Assembly (NCBI GenBank): GCA_964617875.1
Contig: CAZUAI010000033.1
Location: forward strand, 1-53,261
DNA: 53,261 nucleotides
Reading direction: 5' to 3'
From: CAZMVY01 sp964617875
GTDB taxonomy: Bacteria; Planctomycetota; Phycisphaerae; UBA1845; PWPN01
In this document: one piece after another, positions 8,501 to 15,705 of the stretch
Layout of the letters: each line of letters opens with the position of its first letter
Position numbering within the stretch: the first letter of the stretch is position 1
Made by a program: the position numbers and the translations under genes
The notes under the pieces: model-generated
Seen by the model: only the letters and a program-made list of their open reading frames with translations
Databases searched by the model: none
Told to the model about the DNA's origin: nothing

Positions 8501-9172
8501 GTATTGAACGAAGTAGTTGAGCTGGTCGACGTTGCCGTAGTCCTCGACCATGTCGAGGAGCAGCCCGCGCTGCAGGTACCAGGACGAGCTGCCGGCGGTC
8601 CAGCCGTGCCCCGCGGCGCAGTAGACGATCACACCGCTCAGGGCACCCTCCGGCTGCGTCCCGGCGATGGCGACCGGTCCGCCGATTGCATTGGTTTGCG
8701 CGTCCGACGCCTCGTACGCCGCCCGGGGATGGGACGCGATCGGCGAGCCCTCCTCCACGACGTATTCGGCCGACTGGGGGACGGGCGGGGGTTGGGGCGC
8801 CAGCGTCTCCAGCGGCACGGGATCGCCATCCGGGCCGATGCGCGCGCGAATCGCGAAGCCGCCGGTGGCGCGGAACGGGTCGATCACGTCTGCAAACAGG
8901 CGGTAGATGCCCTCGACGTTCGCGGGCGAAAGGAGCATCGGATCGGTGTCGTCCGGCAGCGTCAGATCAATGTGCCCCTGCGTGTCCACCCACTCGAAGC
9001 GATCCACCGTGGTGCCGGGCGGCAGGAGCGGCCTGCCACCGGTTCCCGCTGTCGCATTGGCGGCCGCGACCGCTTCGATGGCGGCGGCGAGATCCGGTGC
9101 CTGGCCACTCGCCGCGGCGCCCGTACAGGCCAGAACCAGCACACAGACCGTTGACGAGAAATGGCGTTTCAT
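5522..9172 (-). CDS. Secreted multidomain N-acetylmuramoyl-L-alanine amidase-like protein with golvesin-like insert and dockerin
   Basis: 1216 aa, ATG with GGAGG just upstream and a signal peptide (residues 1-22). Pieces of a zinc Amidase_3 fold are recognisable: CAAGHG with H189, E210 in the following helix, EFHTNA with H464, and LIEVAFHDN with E548, the usual His/Glu/His ligands and catalytic Glu. Between the first and third sits a beta-rich block at about 246-382 (DNDDPGVTYTGTW, YRWATAAV, WVWLGEYYL) resembling golvesin C-terminal-like domains. Then come a fibronectin III-like domain (about 598-695), a region with a VVWFCGEESS strand like a GATase-type fold (about 700-960), a LamG-like region (about 965-1145) and a two-loop dockerin (1148-1216). 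It probably cleaves peptide cross-links of cell-wall material outside the cell. The extracellular target is inference. Confidence 0.8.
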   Translation of the reverse strand: MKRHFSSTVCVLVLACTGAAASGQAPDLAAAIEAVAAANATAGTGGRPLLPPGTTVDRFEWVDTQGHIDLTLPDDTDPMLLSPANVEGIYRLFADVIDPFRATGGFAIRARIGPDGDPVPLETLAPQPPPVPQSAEYVVEEGSPIASHPRAAYEASDAQTNAIGGPVAIAGTQPEGALSGVIVYCAAGHGWTAGSSSWYLQRGLLLDMVEDYGNVDQLNYFVQYAFNAGATVVPFRPVGYRSTQVVLDNDDPGVTYTGTWSNSTATTEYYENKVTVSGVPYRWATAAVTQSATARYTPTIPTTGWWPVYCWTRDGTDRVRQTYRVAHSGGVSSVVVDHRMVGKGWVWLGEYYLLAGTSSYVEITNASPDTGVVIADAIRFGNGMGSVVGAGPGTVSGYPREEECSRYWAESEAGINAVGMSSSIWDCCSDDASDNVGTAARWAAVMNRETYNDDRWRSVYIEFHTNAAGCSPPPCGAKGTVCLVTTTGATTNQTQFATILGDKVEADMLLIDDQFEYLWGARANPYTGAYGAISTANNGNEFDATLIEVAFHDNTEDAANLLNPKVRSAVARSTLQGIVKFLSGLPGSTIPLVYLPEPPENVRAIHNGTGGVVVSWTAPPAGGANGSPATGYKIYRSTNGYGFDNGTAVGNVLTTTLTDIPAGTTTYLRVAATNAGGESMPSETLAVRVPAGGATTVLLVNAFDRVDRTQDPTQTIPLGTMKRPILRRVNSFDYVVQHAEAVAAAGYAFDSACNEVVASGLVPLGGYAAVVWFCGEESSADKTFSATEQSVVTTYLNGGGSLFVSGSEIAWELDNQAAGRPFYENMLRADYLSDSAGTYQVAGTAGGIFSDVGTFNFDPASGAPYTVGAADAIAPRTGATTALTYVGGTGNGAAVQYDSGVYRVVTLGFPFECVTSSTARNAIMARALAFLVPPPTETCSLKTIAGFEGYADGTTDVVFRKPRYSGTTSGHLATSPDVCQVTSEVAAFEGAKSCKVQWAFVDATPQRWLRLTTSQATAVPNPTIWLDQPLRLRVRLDSGSLRMSLGIRETNTGALIGTNGGTVGTIEWVGAATVADGAPQGLLINGAPGVWQSVIFKPYASSVAAFTGDGVLTGTYNKGVLEHLAFSAVDTAGPFTLYIDGIEEYCRRGPADVDYDGDVDLIDFSAFQGCFNGPNRPYVAPACVEFDFDTDGDVDLGDFAGFQYCYNGPNEPSRCE

Positions 9173-9225
9173 TCCGTATCCTCCGGCGCCCGGCGACCGT
9201 ACCCCGCGCGAAAGCCAGCCCCTTG

Positions 9226-9234
9226 ATTATAGCA
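9226..9234 (-). promoter_or_regulatory. Extended -10 promoter of the amidase gene
   Basis: The minus strand reads TGCTATAAT, a perfect -10 with the extended TGn element. No good -35 is visible 17 bp upstream (TTCCCG), which fits an extended -10 promoter. The predicted start near 9219 gives a leader of about 47 nt before the ATG at 9172. Confidence 0.5.
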
Positions 9235-9411
9235 TCCCGTTCCCGACTCGGGAATGCCTCCGCTGGTGCGTTTTCAAGCCTCCACGTGCGAGTTTCCCGC
9301 CTCCCGGTCTTGTCGCGTCCGCCGTTCCCGGCATTTGTATCCGGCGCGGGTTTGGTGTAGCGTACCGGGACGATGCCAACGGAGTCACTTGAGCACAGAA
9401 AGGGACGATTC

Positions 9412-10701
9412 ATGAAGCGTCGTGATTTCCTTCGCAAGACGGCGGCCGCCGCGGCGGCGGGCTTTGCGATGCCGTATTTCGTGCCTTCGCACGTCCTGGC
9501 GGCCAAGGGCCGGCTCGGGGCGAACGACCGGGCCAGGGTCGGCCTGATCGGCTGCGGCGGGCGGGGCCGGCACCTGATGACGGGCGAGAACCTCGCACAG
9601 CACGCCGACCTTGTCGCCGTCTGCGACTGCTACGAGAAACGCATCGGCGAGATGATGGCGATGCCTGCGATGCTGCCCGTCGCCGACAAGGTGCGGAAGT
9701 ACACATCCTACGCCGATCTGCTCGCCAAGGAGAAGCTCGACGCCGTGTACGTGGCCACGACGACGCACGCGCGGGCGCTGATCTGCATCCACGCGATGCA
9801 GGCCGGGCTCGACGTCTACGCGGAGAAGCCCGTGTGTCTCACCATCGCCGAGGGCCGCTCACTCGTGAAGGCCGCCCGGAAGTGCAATCGCATCCTGCAG
9901 GTCGGGACGCAGCAGCGGTCGATCCCCAGCAACGCCTACGCGAGCAAGCTCGTCCGCGAAGGCGCGATCGGCAAGGTCCACACCGTGATGGCCTGCAACT
10001 TCATCCCGCCGGAGCGGTGGCCGGGCAAGCCGGGCCAGCCGATTCCCGAGGGGCTGGACTGGGACGCCTGGTGCAACCAGACGGAACTGCGGCCGTACCA
10101 TCCCGAGTTGCATACGGGCTGGGCACGCTGGTGGGACTACGACGGCGGCGGGGTGTCGTGGGGCGTCACCGGCTGGGGCACGCATGCGCTGGACCAGGTG
10201 CAGGATGCTCTCGGCACGAGCCAGACCGGCCCCGTCGAGATCTGGCCGGACGAGCCGGGGCCGCAAGGCAAGGTGACGATGAAGTACGCCAACGGGACGC
10301 TGCTCAAGCTGCACGGCCCGAAGCGGGATCTGGCGGATCTCGGGGCGATCTTCCTCGGCGACAAGGGGCAGATCGAGATCAAACGGGGCTCGTTCACCAC
10401 CGACCGTCCGGAACTGCTGAAGGACCAGCCGACGACGCTGCCGGCGAATGTCCCCGGCGAGTGCAAGTGGCATTTCGACAACTTCTTCGAGTGCATGCGA
10501 ACGCGAAAGCTGCCGAACGCGGACATCGAGATCGCGCAGCGGTCGACGACGGTCTGCTACCTGGTGAACATCTGCCGCGACCTCGGCCGCAAGCTCGTGT
10601 GGGACCCGAAGAAGGAGCGTTTCGTCGGCGATGACGAGGCGAACAGGCATCTCTCGCGGCCGCGGCGGAAGGGATATGAGCTGCCGAAGGAGTTCGCGTG
10701 A
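9412..10701 (+). CDS. Tat-exported Gfo/Idh/MocA family oxidoreductase
   Basis: 429 aa from the ATG at 9412 (AAGGGA upstream). The N-terminus has a twin-arginine signal, RRDFLRK, followed by an alanine-rich core. A Rossmann NAD(P)-binding motif VGLIGCGGRGRH follows, then DAVYVATTTHAR and the family's EKP (YAEKPVC) with the usual lysine. The C-terminal half carries the alpha/beta dimer domain of the family (GGGVSWGVTGWGTHALDQVQ). Such enzymes oxidise or reduce sugars and related polyols. The Tat signal means it is folded with cofactor before export, as in many planctomycete members. It is alone in its transcription unit, with a hairpin after the stop. The substrate is unknown. Confidence 0.88.
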   Translation: MKRRDFLRKTAAAAAAGFAMPYFVPSHVLAAKGRLGANDRARVGLIGCGGRGRHLMTGENLAQHADLVAVCDCYEKRIGEMMAMPAMLPVADKVRKYTSYADLLAKEKLDAVYVATTTHARALICIHAMQAGLDVYAEKPVCLTIAEGRSLVKAARKCNRILQVGTQQRSIPSNAYASKLVREGAIGKVHTVMACNFIPPERWPGKPGQPIPEGLDWDAWCNQTELRPYHPELHTGWARWWDYDGGGVSWGVTGWGTHALDQVQDALGTSQTGPVEIWPDEPGPQGKVTMKYANGTLLKLHGPKRDLADLGAIFLGDKGQIEIKRGSFTTDRPELLKDQPTTLPANVPGECKWHFDNFFECMRTRKLPNADIEIAQRSTTVCYLVNICRDLGRKLVWDPKKERFVGDDEANRHLSRPRRKGYELPKEFA

Positions 10702-10710
10702 GCCGAGGGT

Positions 10711-10740
10711 CGGCCGGCTCGTGCCGAGCGGCCGTTTGTT
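10711..10740 (+). terminator. Intrinsic terminator after the Gfo/Idh gene
   Basis: CGGCCGGCTCG (10711-10721) pairs with CGAGCGGCCG (10725-10734) with one bulged base, followed by TTTGTT. It sits between two co-directional genes. Confidence 0.5.
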
Positions 10741-10755
10741 CGGGATGAGCGTCGC

Positions 10756-11967
10756 ATGAAGTGCCCAACGGACAATCGATTCTCGCTTCTCCGCTTTTTC
10801 GCCCTGACAGCGTTACCGTGCCTGCTGGCGCCGGCCGGCGTCCGCGCGGCGGATACGGCGGGCAAGGTCCCCGCATCGGCGCCGGCGTCGCAGCCGCTCC
10901 GCCTCCTCGATGAGGCGATCGCCGGACGGGTCGGCGCGATCGCTTCGCTGGAAGACGACGCCGACGCGGACCGGGCGATCCGCGACCGCCGCCGCGAGAT
11001 TCGCGAACGGCTGCAGACAACGAACGCCGCGGAGGAGCAGGTCGCGCTGGCGCTCGGCTGGGCCAACTGGGAGCTGGCCGAGGCGGCAAGCCTGACCGCG
11101 ACGCGCTGGATGGCGGGACTTCGAACGAAGGACGATCTGAGGCGTTTCGGCCGGATCGCCGGCCATGCGAAGGAGGCCCTCGCCGCCGCGAAGAAAGCGA
11201 TGGATTCGCTCGCCACCGCCGAGGACACCGCCGCGAAACGACGCCGGACCCGCTGGCGGGACGCACTGGCGACGCTGGGGATCTTCGCCGAGTCGTACGA
11301 AGCCCTTTCGCGTGCGGTACCGGAGGGCGATGCCGATCTCGCCACCGCGCAGGCGGCCTGCCGCGATGCGGCCCTCGCACTGGTGGAGCTGCGCGAAAAC
11401 GAAGACGCGGACACGGCGGCCGCCGCGAGGCTCTGGCAGGCGGCCCTGCTCGAGGCGGGAGGGCGGTCCGCGCAAAGCCTGACCATTCTCGACGCGGCGC
11501 TGGCGCCGCCGAAGCGATTGCCGTACGATTTCTTCAACCACCTGCTGCGGTGTACTATTCTCGTCAACGGCGGCTCGCACGCCCTGGTGGCGGGGCTGAC
11601 GCTCCGGATGGAGCAGCAATGCGGCCGCTGGTTCGGCAGCGATGTCAACGCGCCGGGCCGGGCGAAATTCACGCTGCGGGCGGTTCGGGCGTACTGCCTG
11701 TGGCGGTGGTCCGACGCCTTGCGGCCCGAGCAGCCGGACGTGGCCGCCGCACAGGCCAGGCGGGCGGACGATCTCGTCGCCCACAGCTTCCCGCCCGGCA
11801 ATGCGCCGAAGGTCTACCTCTTCCGCCCGGCGGTTCCGGTCTTCGCCGAGATCCCCCCGCTGGAGAAGCCCAAGTCCGAGTCGGGTGCCGAAACGAGGCC
11901 GCATTCCGCGTCGATGAGCCGGGCGACCTCGCACGCAGCGACGGCGCCCGCCACAAGCCAACCGTAG
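10756..11967 (+). CDS. Secreted helical protein of unknown function
   Basis: 403 aa with a clear signal peptide (FALTALPCLLAPAGVRA) and then mainly helical, alanine- and arginine-rich sequence. I do not recognise a family. The middle part has TPR-like or coiled-coil character (AEEQVALALGWANWELAEAA). The last 40 residues are low-complexity Ser/Ala/Thr (SHAATAPATSQP). The reverse strand is also open over most of this length. The + frame is preferred because of its signal peptide, plausible composition and the terminator just upstream. It is probably a periplasmic or surface protein; no enzyme motif is visible. Confidence 0.6.
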   Translation: MKCPTDNRFSLLRFFALTALPCLLAPAGVRAADTAGKVPASAPASQPLRLLDEAIAGRVGAIASLEDDADADRAIRDRRREIRERLQTTNAAEEQVALALGWANWELAEAASLTATRWMAGLRTKDDLRRFGRIAGHAKEALAAAKKAMDSLATAEDTAAKRRRTRWRDALATLGIFAESYEALSRAVPEGDADLATAQAACRDAALALVELRENEDADTAAAARLWQAALLEAGGRSAQSLTILDAALAPPKRLPYDFFNHLLRCTILVNGGSHALVAGLTLRMEQQCGRWFGSDVNAPGRAKFTLRAVRAYCLWRWSDALRPEQPDVAAAQARRADDLVAHSFPPGNAPKVYLFRPAVPVFAEIPPLEKPKSESGAETRPHSASMSRATSHAATAPATSQP

Positions 11968-12122
11968 CGTAGAGCCGACGAGAAGCCATCCCGTCCGGAG
12001 CGTCGCGGATTCGACACCCAGAGAATGGGGTGGCGGAACAGGGATTCTCCGCCCGGCGTGTCGATCGCCGGCGCTCCCGGCATTTCATTATGGGACGACG
12101 GCGGGAATCGGGTGGTCGAGGA

Positions 12123-12148
12123 TAAAGGCGTGCGATGCAGCAGCCGAT
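12123..12148 (+). promoter_or_regulatory. Candidate FliA (sigma28) promoter of the Hpt-GGDEF unit
   Basis: TAAA (12123-12126), a 16-bp spacer and GCCGATTC (GCCGAT at 12143-12148) resemble the flagellar sigma28 consensus TAAA-N15-GCCGATAA, with spacing one base longer than usual. It lies about 230 nt upstream of the Hpt gene. A chance match is possible. Confidence 0.3.
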
Positions 12149-12272
12149 TCACACCACGACCGAGCCTGGCGGCGACTCCGCGCAGTCATGCGGAAGGCGC
12201 CCAACGAGATTGCGAAACGCGAAATGGACGGCCCTCAAGGTTGACGGTCCGAGAACACACAGGAGTGACGAA

Positions 12273-12380
12273 ATGCGCCTCACGTCCCGGCGGGCGAGCA
12301 CCGATGTAGCAGTAGCATCGGCGGCGAAACCAGGAAGGATTCTGACGTGTGGGCGTCCGCCGCAAAGGAGATCCCGATGA
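12273..12380 (+). CDS. Possible 35-aa leader ORF overlapping the Hpt gene
   Basis: The ATG at 12273 has AGGAG 7 nt upstream. The frame (MRLTSRRASTDVAVAS to PPQRRSR) ends in TGA at 12378-12380, overlapping the ATG of the next gene as ATGA. This is the arrangement expected for translational coupling. The peptide is basic and of no known family. The same stretch can fold into a closed RNA structure, so it may be a leader RNA rather than a gene, or both. Low confidence. Confidence 0.3.
   Translation: MRLTSRRASTDVAVASAAKPGRILTCGRPPQRRSR
12281..12349 (+). promoter_or_regulatory. Structured leader RNA upstream of the Hpt-GGDEF operon
   Basis: CACGTC (12281-12286) pairs with GACGTG (12344-12349), closing a domain that contains a perfect hairpin CCGATG (12301-12306)/CATCGG (12316-12321) with a 9-nt loop. 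It ends 20 bases before the AAAGGAGA ribosome binding site of the Hpt gene. The rest of the 409-nt gap 11968-12376 holds only this, the small ORF and the sigma28-like site. It does not match the c-di-GMP-I riboswitch consensus. No known riboswitch is recognised. Confidence 0.35.
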
Positions 12381-12709
12381 CACCCGACCGGCCGGACAGC
12401 GGCCACCTGGAAAGTGCATACGCCAATGATCCGGACATGATCGAGCTGGTTCAGGCATTCGTGTCGGAACTGCCGGACAAGATCCATGCGATCCAGGATG
12501 CCAGCGACCGGGGCGACATCGACACGCTGCGGGTGCTGGTTCACCAGCTCAAGGGAGCGGCGGGCGGATATGGATTCCCGAGCATCAGCGAAGCCTCCGC
12601 CGTACTGGAGTCCAGCGTCAAGGCGCAGCAGGAGCTTGCCGCCATCAAGGGAGAGGTAGACGCCCTGGTCGAACTCTGCCAGCGTGTCCGCGTGAAGGCC
12701 GAGGCCTAG
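12377..12709 (+). CDS. Hpt domain phosphotransfer protein
   Basis: 110-aa single-domain histidine phosphotransfer protein. The phosphorylated residue is H56 in VHQLKGAAGGYG, the Hpt signature, inside a predicted four-helix bundle. AAAGGAG lies just before the ATG. Such proteins pass phosphate between hybrid kinases and response regulators. The next gene, 11 nt downstream, is a receiver-GGDEF protein with D53, its likely partner. No kinase is in the window, so the input is unknown. Confidence 0.88.
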   Translation: MTPDRPDSGHLESAYANDPDMIELVQAFVSELPDKIHAIQDASDRGDIDTLRVLVHQLKGAAGGYGFPSISEASAVLESSVKAQQELAAIKGEVDALVELCQRVRVKAEA

Positions 12710-12720
12710 GGGACGATTTC

Positions 12721-13668
12721 GTGCCGCAGTCCGTCCTGGTCATTGACGACAGCATCGACATCCACCGCCTGCTCGGCGCGCGGCTGAAGGATGAGGACAT
12801 CAAGCTGCTCAGCGCCATGAACGGCGAGGAGGGCATCGAGGCCGTCAAGCGGCTGAAGCCCGATCTGATCCTGCTCGACGTGATGATGCCGGGCATGGGC
12901 GGGTTCGAGGCCTGCCGCCGTCTGAAGAGCGACTCGGAGACGGCATCGGTCCCGATCGTGTTTCTGACGGGGGCCGCCGATTCGCTGAACAAGGTGGAGG
13001 GGCTCGACCTTGGCGCCGTAGACTACATTGTCAAGCCGTTCGACGTCGCGGAACTCCGCGCGCGCGTGCGGGCGGCGCTGCGGACGGTCCGCTACCAGAA
13101 GCTGCTGGAACAGAAGGCGCAGATCGACGGGCTGACGGGGCTGTGGAACCGCGCCTACTTCGAGCGGAGACTGGAAGAGATCCTCGCCGCCTGCGCCCGC
13201 TACGACCGGCAGACCTGCCTGGTCATGATCGACATCGACCACTTCAAGGAAGTGAACGACACGTACGGGCACCCGTTCGGCGACCGCGTGCTGGAATACG
13301 CCGCCGAGACGATGCGCGCGGCGACGCGGCTCTCCGACGTACCGTGCCGTTACGGCGGCGAGGAATTCGTCATCATTCTGCCCGAGACCGACGCGAGCAG
13401 CAGCCTGGCGTTCGCGGAGCGGCTGCGCAAGCAACTGGCGGAGCACGTGTGGCGAAAGAAGGACAAGACGTTCGCCGTGACCGCCAGCTTCGGCGCGGCG
13501 TGCAACGTGGATGAAAACGGCGTCCGGCTGACGCCGAAGCAACTCGTGGATGCCGCGGACGAGGCCCTCTACCGGGCCAAACGCGGCGGCCGAAACCGCG
13601 TGTGCCTCGCCGGCGCGACCGAGCCCGCCACGGAAGACGCCGCCCACCCGATCGGCGTCGGCTCCTGA
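12721..13668 (+). CDS. Response regulator with GGDEF domain (PleD-type diguanylate cyclase)
   Basis: 315 aa, GTG start with AGGGGA upstream. Residues 1-125 are a receiver domain with D9/D10, phosphoacceptor D53 (LLDVMMPGMGG) and K105 (VKPF). Residues about 135-300 are a GGDEF domain with an intact GGEEF active site (212-216), DGLTGLWNR, and the product-inhibition I-site RLSD (203-206) exactly five residues before it. It should make cyclic di-GMP from two GTP when phosphorylated, with feedback inhibition. It is co-transcribed with the Hpt gene, so a phosphorelay to D53 is likely. A role in motility versus attachment is plausible given the flagellar cluster in the same window, but is inference. 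Confidence 0.92.
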   Translation: MPQSVLVIDDSIDIHRLLGARLKDEDIKLLSAMNGEEGIEAVKRLKPDLILLDVMMPGMGGFEACRRLKSDSETASVPIVFLTGAADSLNKVEGLDLGAVDYIVKPFDVAELRARVRAALRTVRYQKLLEQKAQIDGLTGLWNRAYFERRLEEILAACARYDRQTCLVMIDIDHFKEVNDTYGHPFGDRVLEYAAETMRAATRLSDVPCRYGGEEFVIILPETDASSSLAFAERLRKQLAEHVWRKKDKTFAVTASFGAACNVDENGVRLTPKQLVDAADEALYRAKRGGRNRVCLAGATEPATEDAAHPIGVGS

Positions 13669-13870
13669 CACCCGCCCCTGCCGGGCGAACTCGGGCAACA
13701 CCGTCCCGTGCCGCAAGCGGGTGGAGCTGTACCCCACACAGCAAAAACGTTTCGGATTCCCTGCCCGGACGTGATCCTGAGAAGGATATCCGTACCCCTC
13801 ATTCGATCCGGGATGCCGGACGAGGCCGACCCCCGAAAACGACCTCGCGGCGGGCCGTCGCGTGCGCGGC

Positions 13871-13899
13871 TTGGAGCGATTGCACCTTCCTGTTATCAT
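13871..13899 (+). promoter_or_regulatory. Sigma70-type promoter of the radical SAM gene
   Basis: TTGGAG (13871-13876), 17-bp spacer, TATCAT (13894-13899). Transcription would begin near 13906, about 60 nt before the GTG at 13968. Confidence 0.45.
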
Positions 13900-13967
13900 T
13901 TCCCGTTGACCGCCCGACCCAAACGAGATCCGCGAGTGCTGTTCGCGGCCAGAAAAGGAGTCCCGCC

Positions 13968-15572
13968 GTGCGGCCGACGACGCGTGGTCTGTGTCAGAAG
14001 TGCCGTTCCAAGGTGCCCGCGGATCATGTCATCCGCGACGGAAAGGTCTTCCTGCGCAAGGACTGCCCGGACTGCGGCGCGACCGAAACGCTGCTGAGTT
14101 CGGACGTCGAGGCGTGGCAGCGCAAACGCGACCTGTGGCATTACGACGCGGCGGCGGCCGACACGTGCGCGATGAACTGCGACCGGTGCGGGATCTCGCA
14201 CGAGCCGACGATCGTCTTCGTGGATCTCACGAATCGCTGCAACATGCTGTGCCCGATCTGCATCGCGAACGTGCGCGGGATGGGATTCGACTTCCATCCG
14301 CCGATGGACTACTTCGAGAAGATCTTCCAGACGGTCAGCCGGTTCCGGCCGACGCCGATGCTCGAGCTGTTCGGCGGCGAGCCGACGGTCCGCGAAGACC
14401 TCGTTGAGATCGTCAAGCTCGCGCGGCGCTACGGGCTGAAATCGCGCGTGGTGACGAACGGCCTCCGGCTGGCCGACGAGGAATATTGCCGCAAGCTGTG
14501 CGAAACGGGGATCCGCTTCCGCGTCGCGTTCGACGGGCGCGACCCCGCGATCTACTCGCGTCTCCGCAGGAATCCCGGCGCGTACGAGAAGAAGCTGAAG
14601 GCCCTGGAGAACCTGCGCAAGTACAGCCGGCGAAAGAACGCGATCCTCTGCTGCGCCGCCCGGAAGATCAACGAAGACCACATGGGCGACCTGCTGGACT
14701 TCTGCCACGAGCACCTGGACAGCATCGACACGCTCGGGCTGATCCCGCTGGCCGAGACGTGGGAATCGGGCACATTCGAGGAATCGGACGTGCAGACGAC
14801 GCGCGAGGACGTTGAGCACATGATCGAGCGCTGCGTCGTCGGCGGCGACGTGGACTTCGTGCCGGCCGGCGTGGCGTATCACCTGCAGCGGGCGCGGTCG
14901 TTCTTCCGGCCGCGAAGCCAGTCCGAGTATCTGATGCTCGGCGGCGTACACCCGGACTGCGAGACGCTGACGCTGCTCGTGTCGAACGGCCGGCAGTACG
15001 AAAGCATCAACCACTACCTGCGCGTGCCGCTGCGGCAGATCGCCGAGGAGATTCTCGAACGAAGCCGCCGGATCGAGCCGAAGCTCGCGAAGCTCGACAC
15101 GCGGCGCCGCCTCCACCGATGGCGCGGCCAGGCCATTGTCGCGCGGGCATTCGGGCCGCTGTTCTGGCGGGCGTTCGATCGGACGAAGCTCTTCAAGGGC
15201 AACGCGGTGGTCGCGACGCTCCGCATTCTGGCGGGGTTGATCCGGGGGACCCGGTTCCGCGACCTGGCGTACCGGCACCTCAACCCGCCGCGGGTTCTGC
15301 GCGTGGTCGTCCTGCCGTTCGAGGAGTACTACTCGATCGACGCCTCGCGGCTGCGAAACTGCAAGGCGGTGTTCGCCTACGAAAACGTGGACACGGGCAA
15401 GATCGAGACCGTGCCGTTGTGCGTCTGGGGGAGTGTGTACCGAAACGACATTCTCCGCAGGATCGCCGGCAAGTACGGCAAGGCGACACGCTCCGCAGGT
15501 CCCGGTCTGCCGATCCATGACGCAGCAGCCCCCCCGCGGCCGACGGCCGAGCCGAAGACGGCAAACCACTGA
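13968..15572 (+). CDS. Radical SAM protein resembling tetraether lipid synthase (Tes/MJ0619-like)
   Basis: 534 aa from the GTG at 13968, chosen because AAAGGAG lies at 13954-13960; the open frame extends upstream without protein-like sequence. The cysteine layout is distinctive. A rubredoxin- or zinc-ribbon-like pair C9-x2-C12 and C33-x2-C36 (TRGLCQKC, KDCPDC) comes first. A second cluster C67-x3-C71-x2-C74 follows, then the radical SAM C91-x3-C95-x2-C98 (DLTNRCNMLCPIC). FGGEPTVREDL (SAM-binding GGE) and VVTNGLRLA follow. This order matches the archaeal Tes family, which joins lipid chain ends by radical chemistry. Bacterial relatives are mostly uncharacterised. A membrane-spanning or branched lipid role is inference. 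It stands alone between the GGDEF gene and ruvC. Confidence 0.75.
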   Translation: MRPTTRGLCQKCRSKVPADHVIRDGKVFLRKDCPDCGATETLLSSDVEAWQRKRDLWHYDAAAADTCAMNCDRCGISHEPTIVFVDLTNRCNMLCPICIANVRGMGFDFHPPMDYFEKIFQTVSRFRPTPMLELFGGEPTVREDLVEIVKLARRYGLKSRVVTNGLRLADEEYCRKLCETGIRFRVAFDGRDPAIYSRLRRNPGAYEKKLKALENLRKYSRRKNAILCCAARKINEDHMGDLLDFCHEHLDSIDTLGLIPLAETWESGTFEESDVQTTREDVEHMIERCVVGGDVDFVPAGVAYHLQRARSFFRPRSQSEYLMLGGVHPDCETLTLLVSNGRQYESINHYLRVPLRQIAEEILERSRRIEPKLAKLDTRRRLHRWRGQAIVARAFGPLFWRAFDRTKLFKGNAVVATLRILAGLIRGTRFRDLAYRHLNPPRVLRVVVLPFEEYYSIDASRLRNCKAVFAYENVDTGKIETVPLCVWGSVYRNDILRRIAGKYGKATRSAGPGLPIHDAAAPPRPTAEPKTANH

Positions 15573-15705
15573 CAACGGGCTACGAATAAACAAATGGAAG
15601 AACCTCGGCGACCGCAATCGCGCGATTTCGAAAAGGCCCCCGCCCTGCACGTTCGACTGCGGGCGAATTCGGGGCTGCGGGCCAGGCTCGTGACGAGGGG
15701 GGACA

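Noticed and set aside
6260..9154. 964-codon + strand frame opposite the amidase gene
   Set aside because: Mirror frame of a gene with clear domains. Composition is not protein-like and no family is recognisable.
10813..11961. 382-codon minus-strand frame opposite the secreted unknown protein
   Set aside because: The + strand frame has a signal peptide and sits after a terminator; the minus frame has neither and is Arg-rich.
12130..12376. c-di-GMP-I (GEMM) riboswitch upstream of the Hpt-GGDEF operon
   Set aside because: The context suggested it, but the conserved core (GGACGCAAAGCC, tetraloop and receptor) is not present in the stretch.
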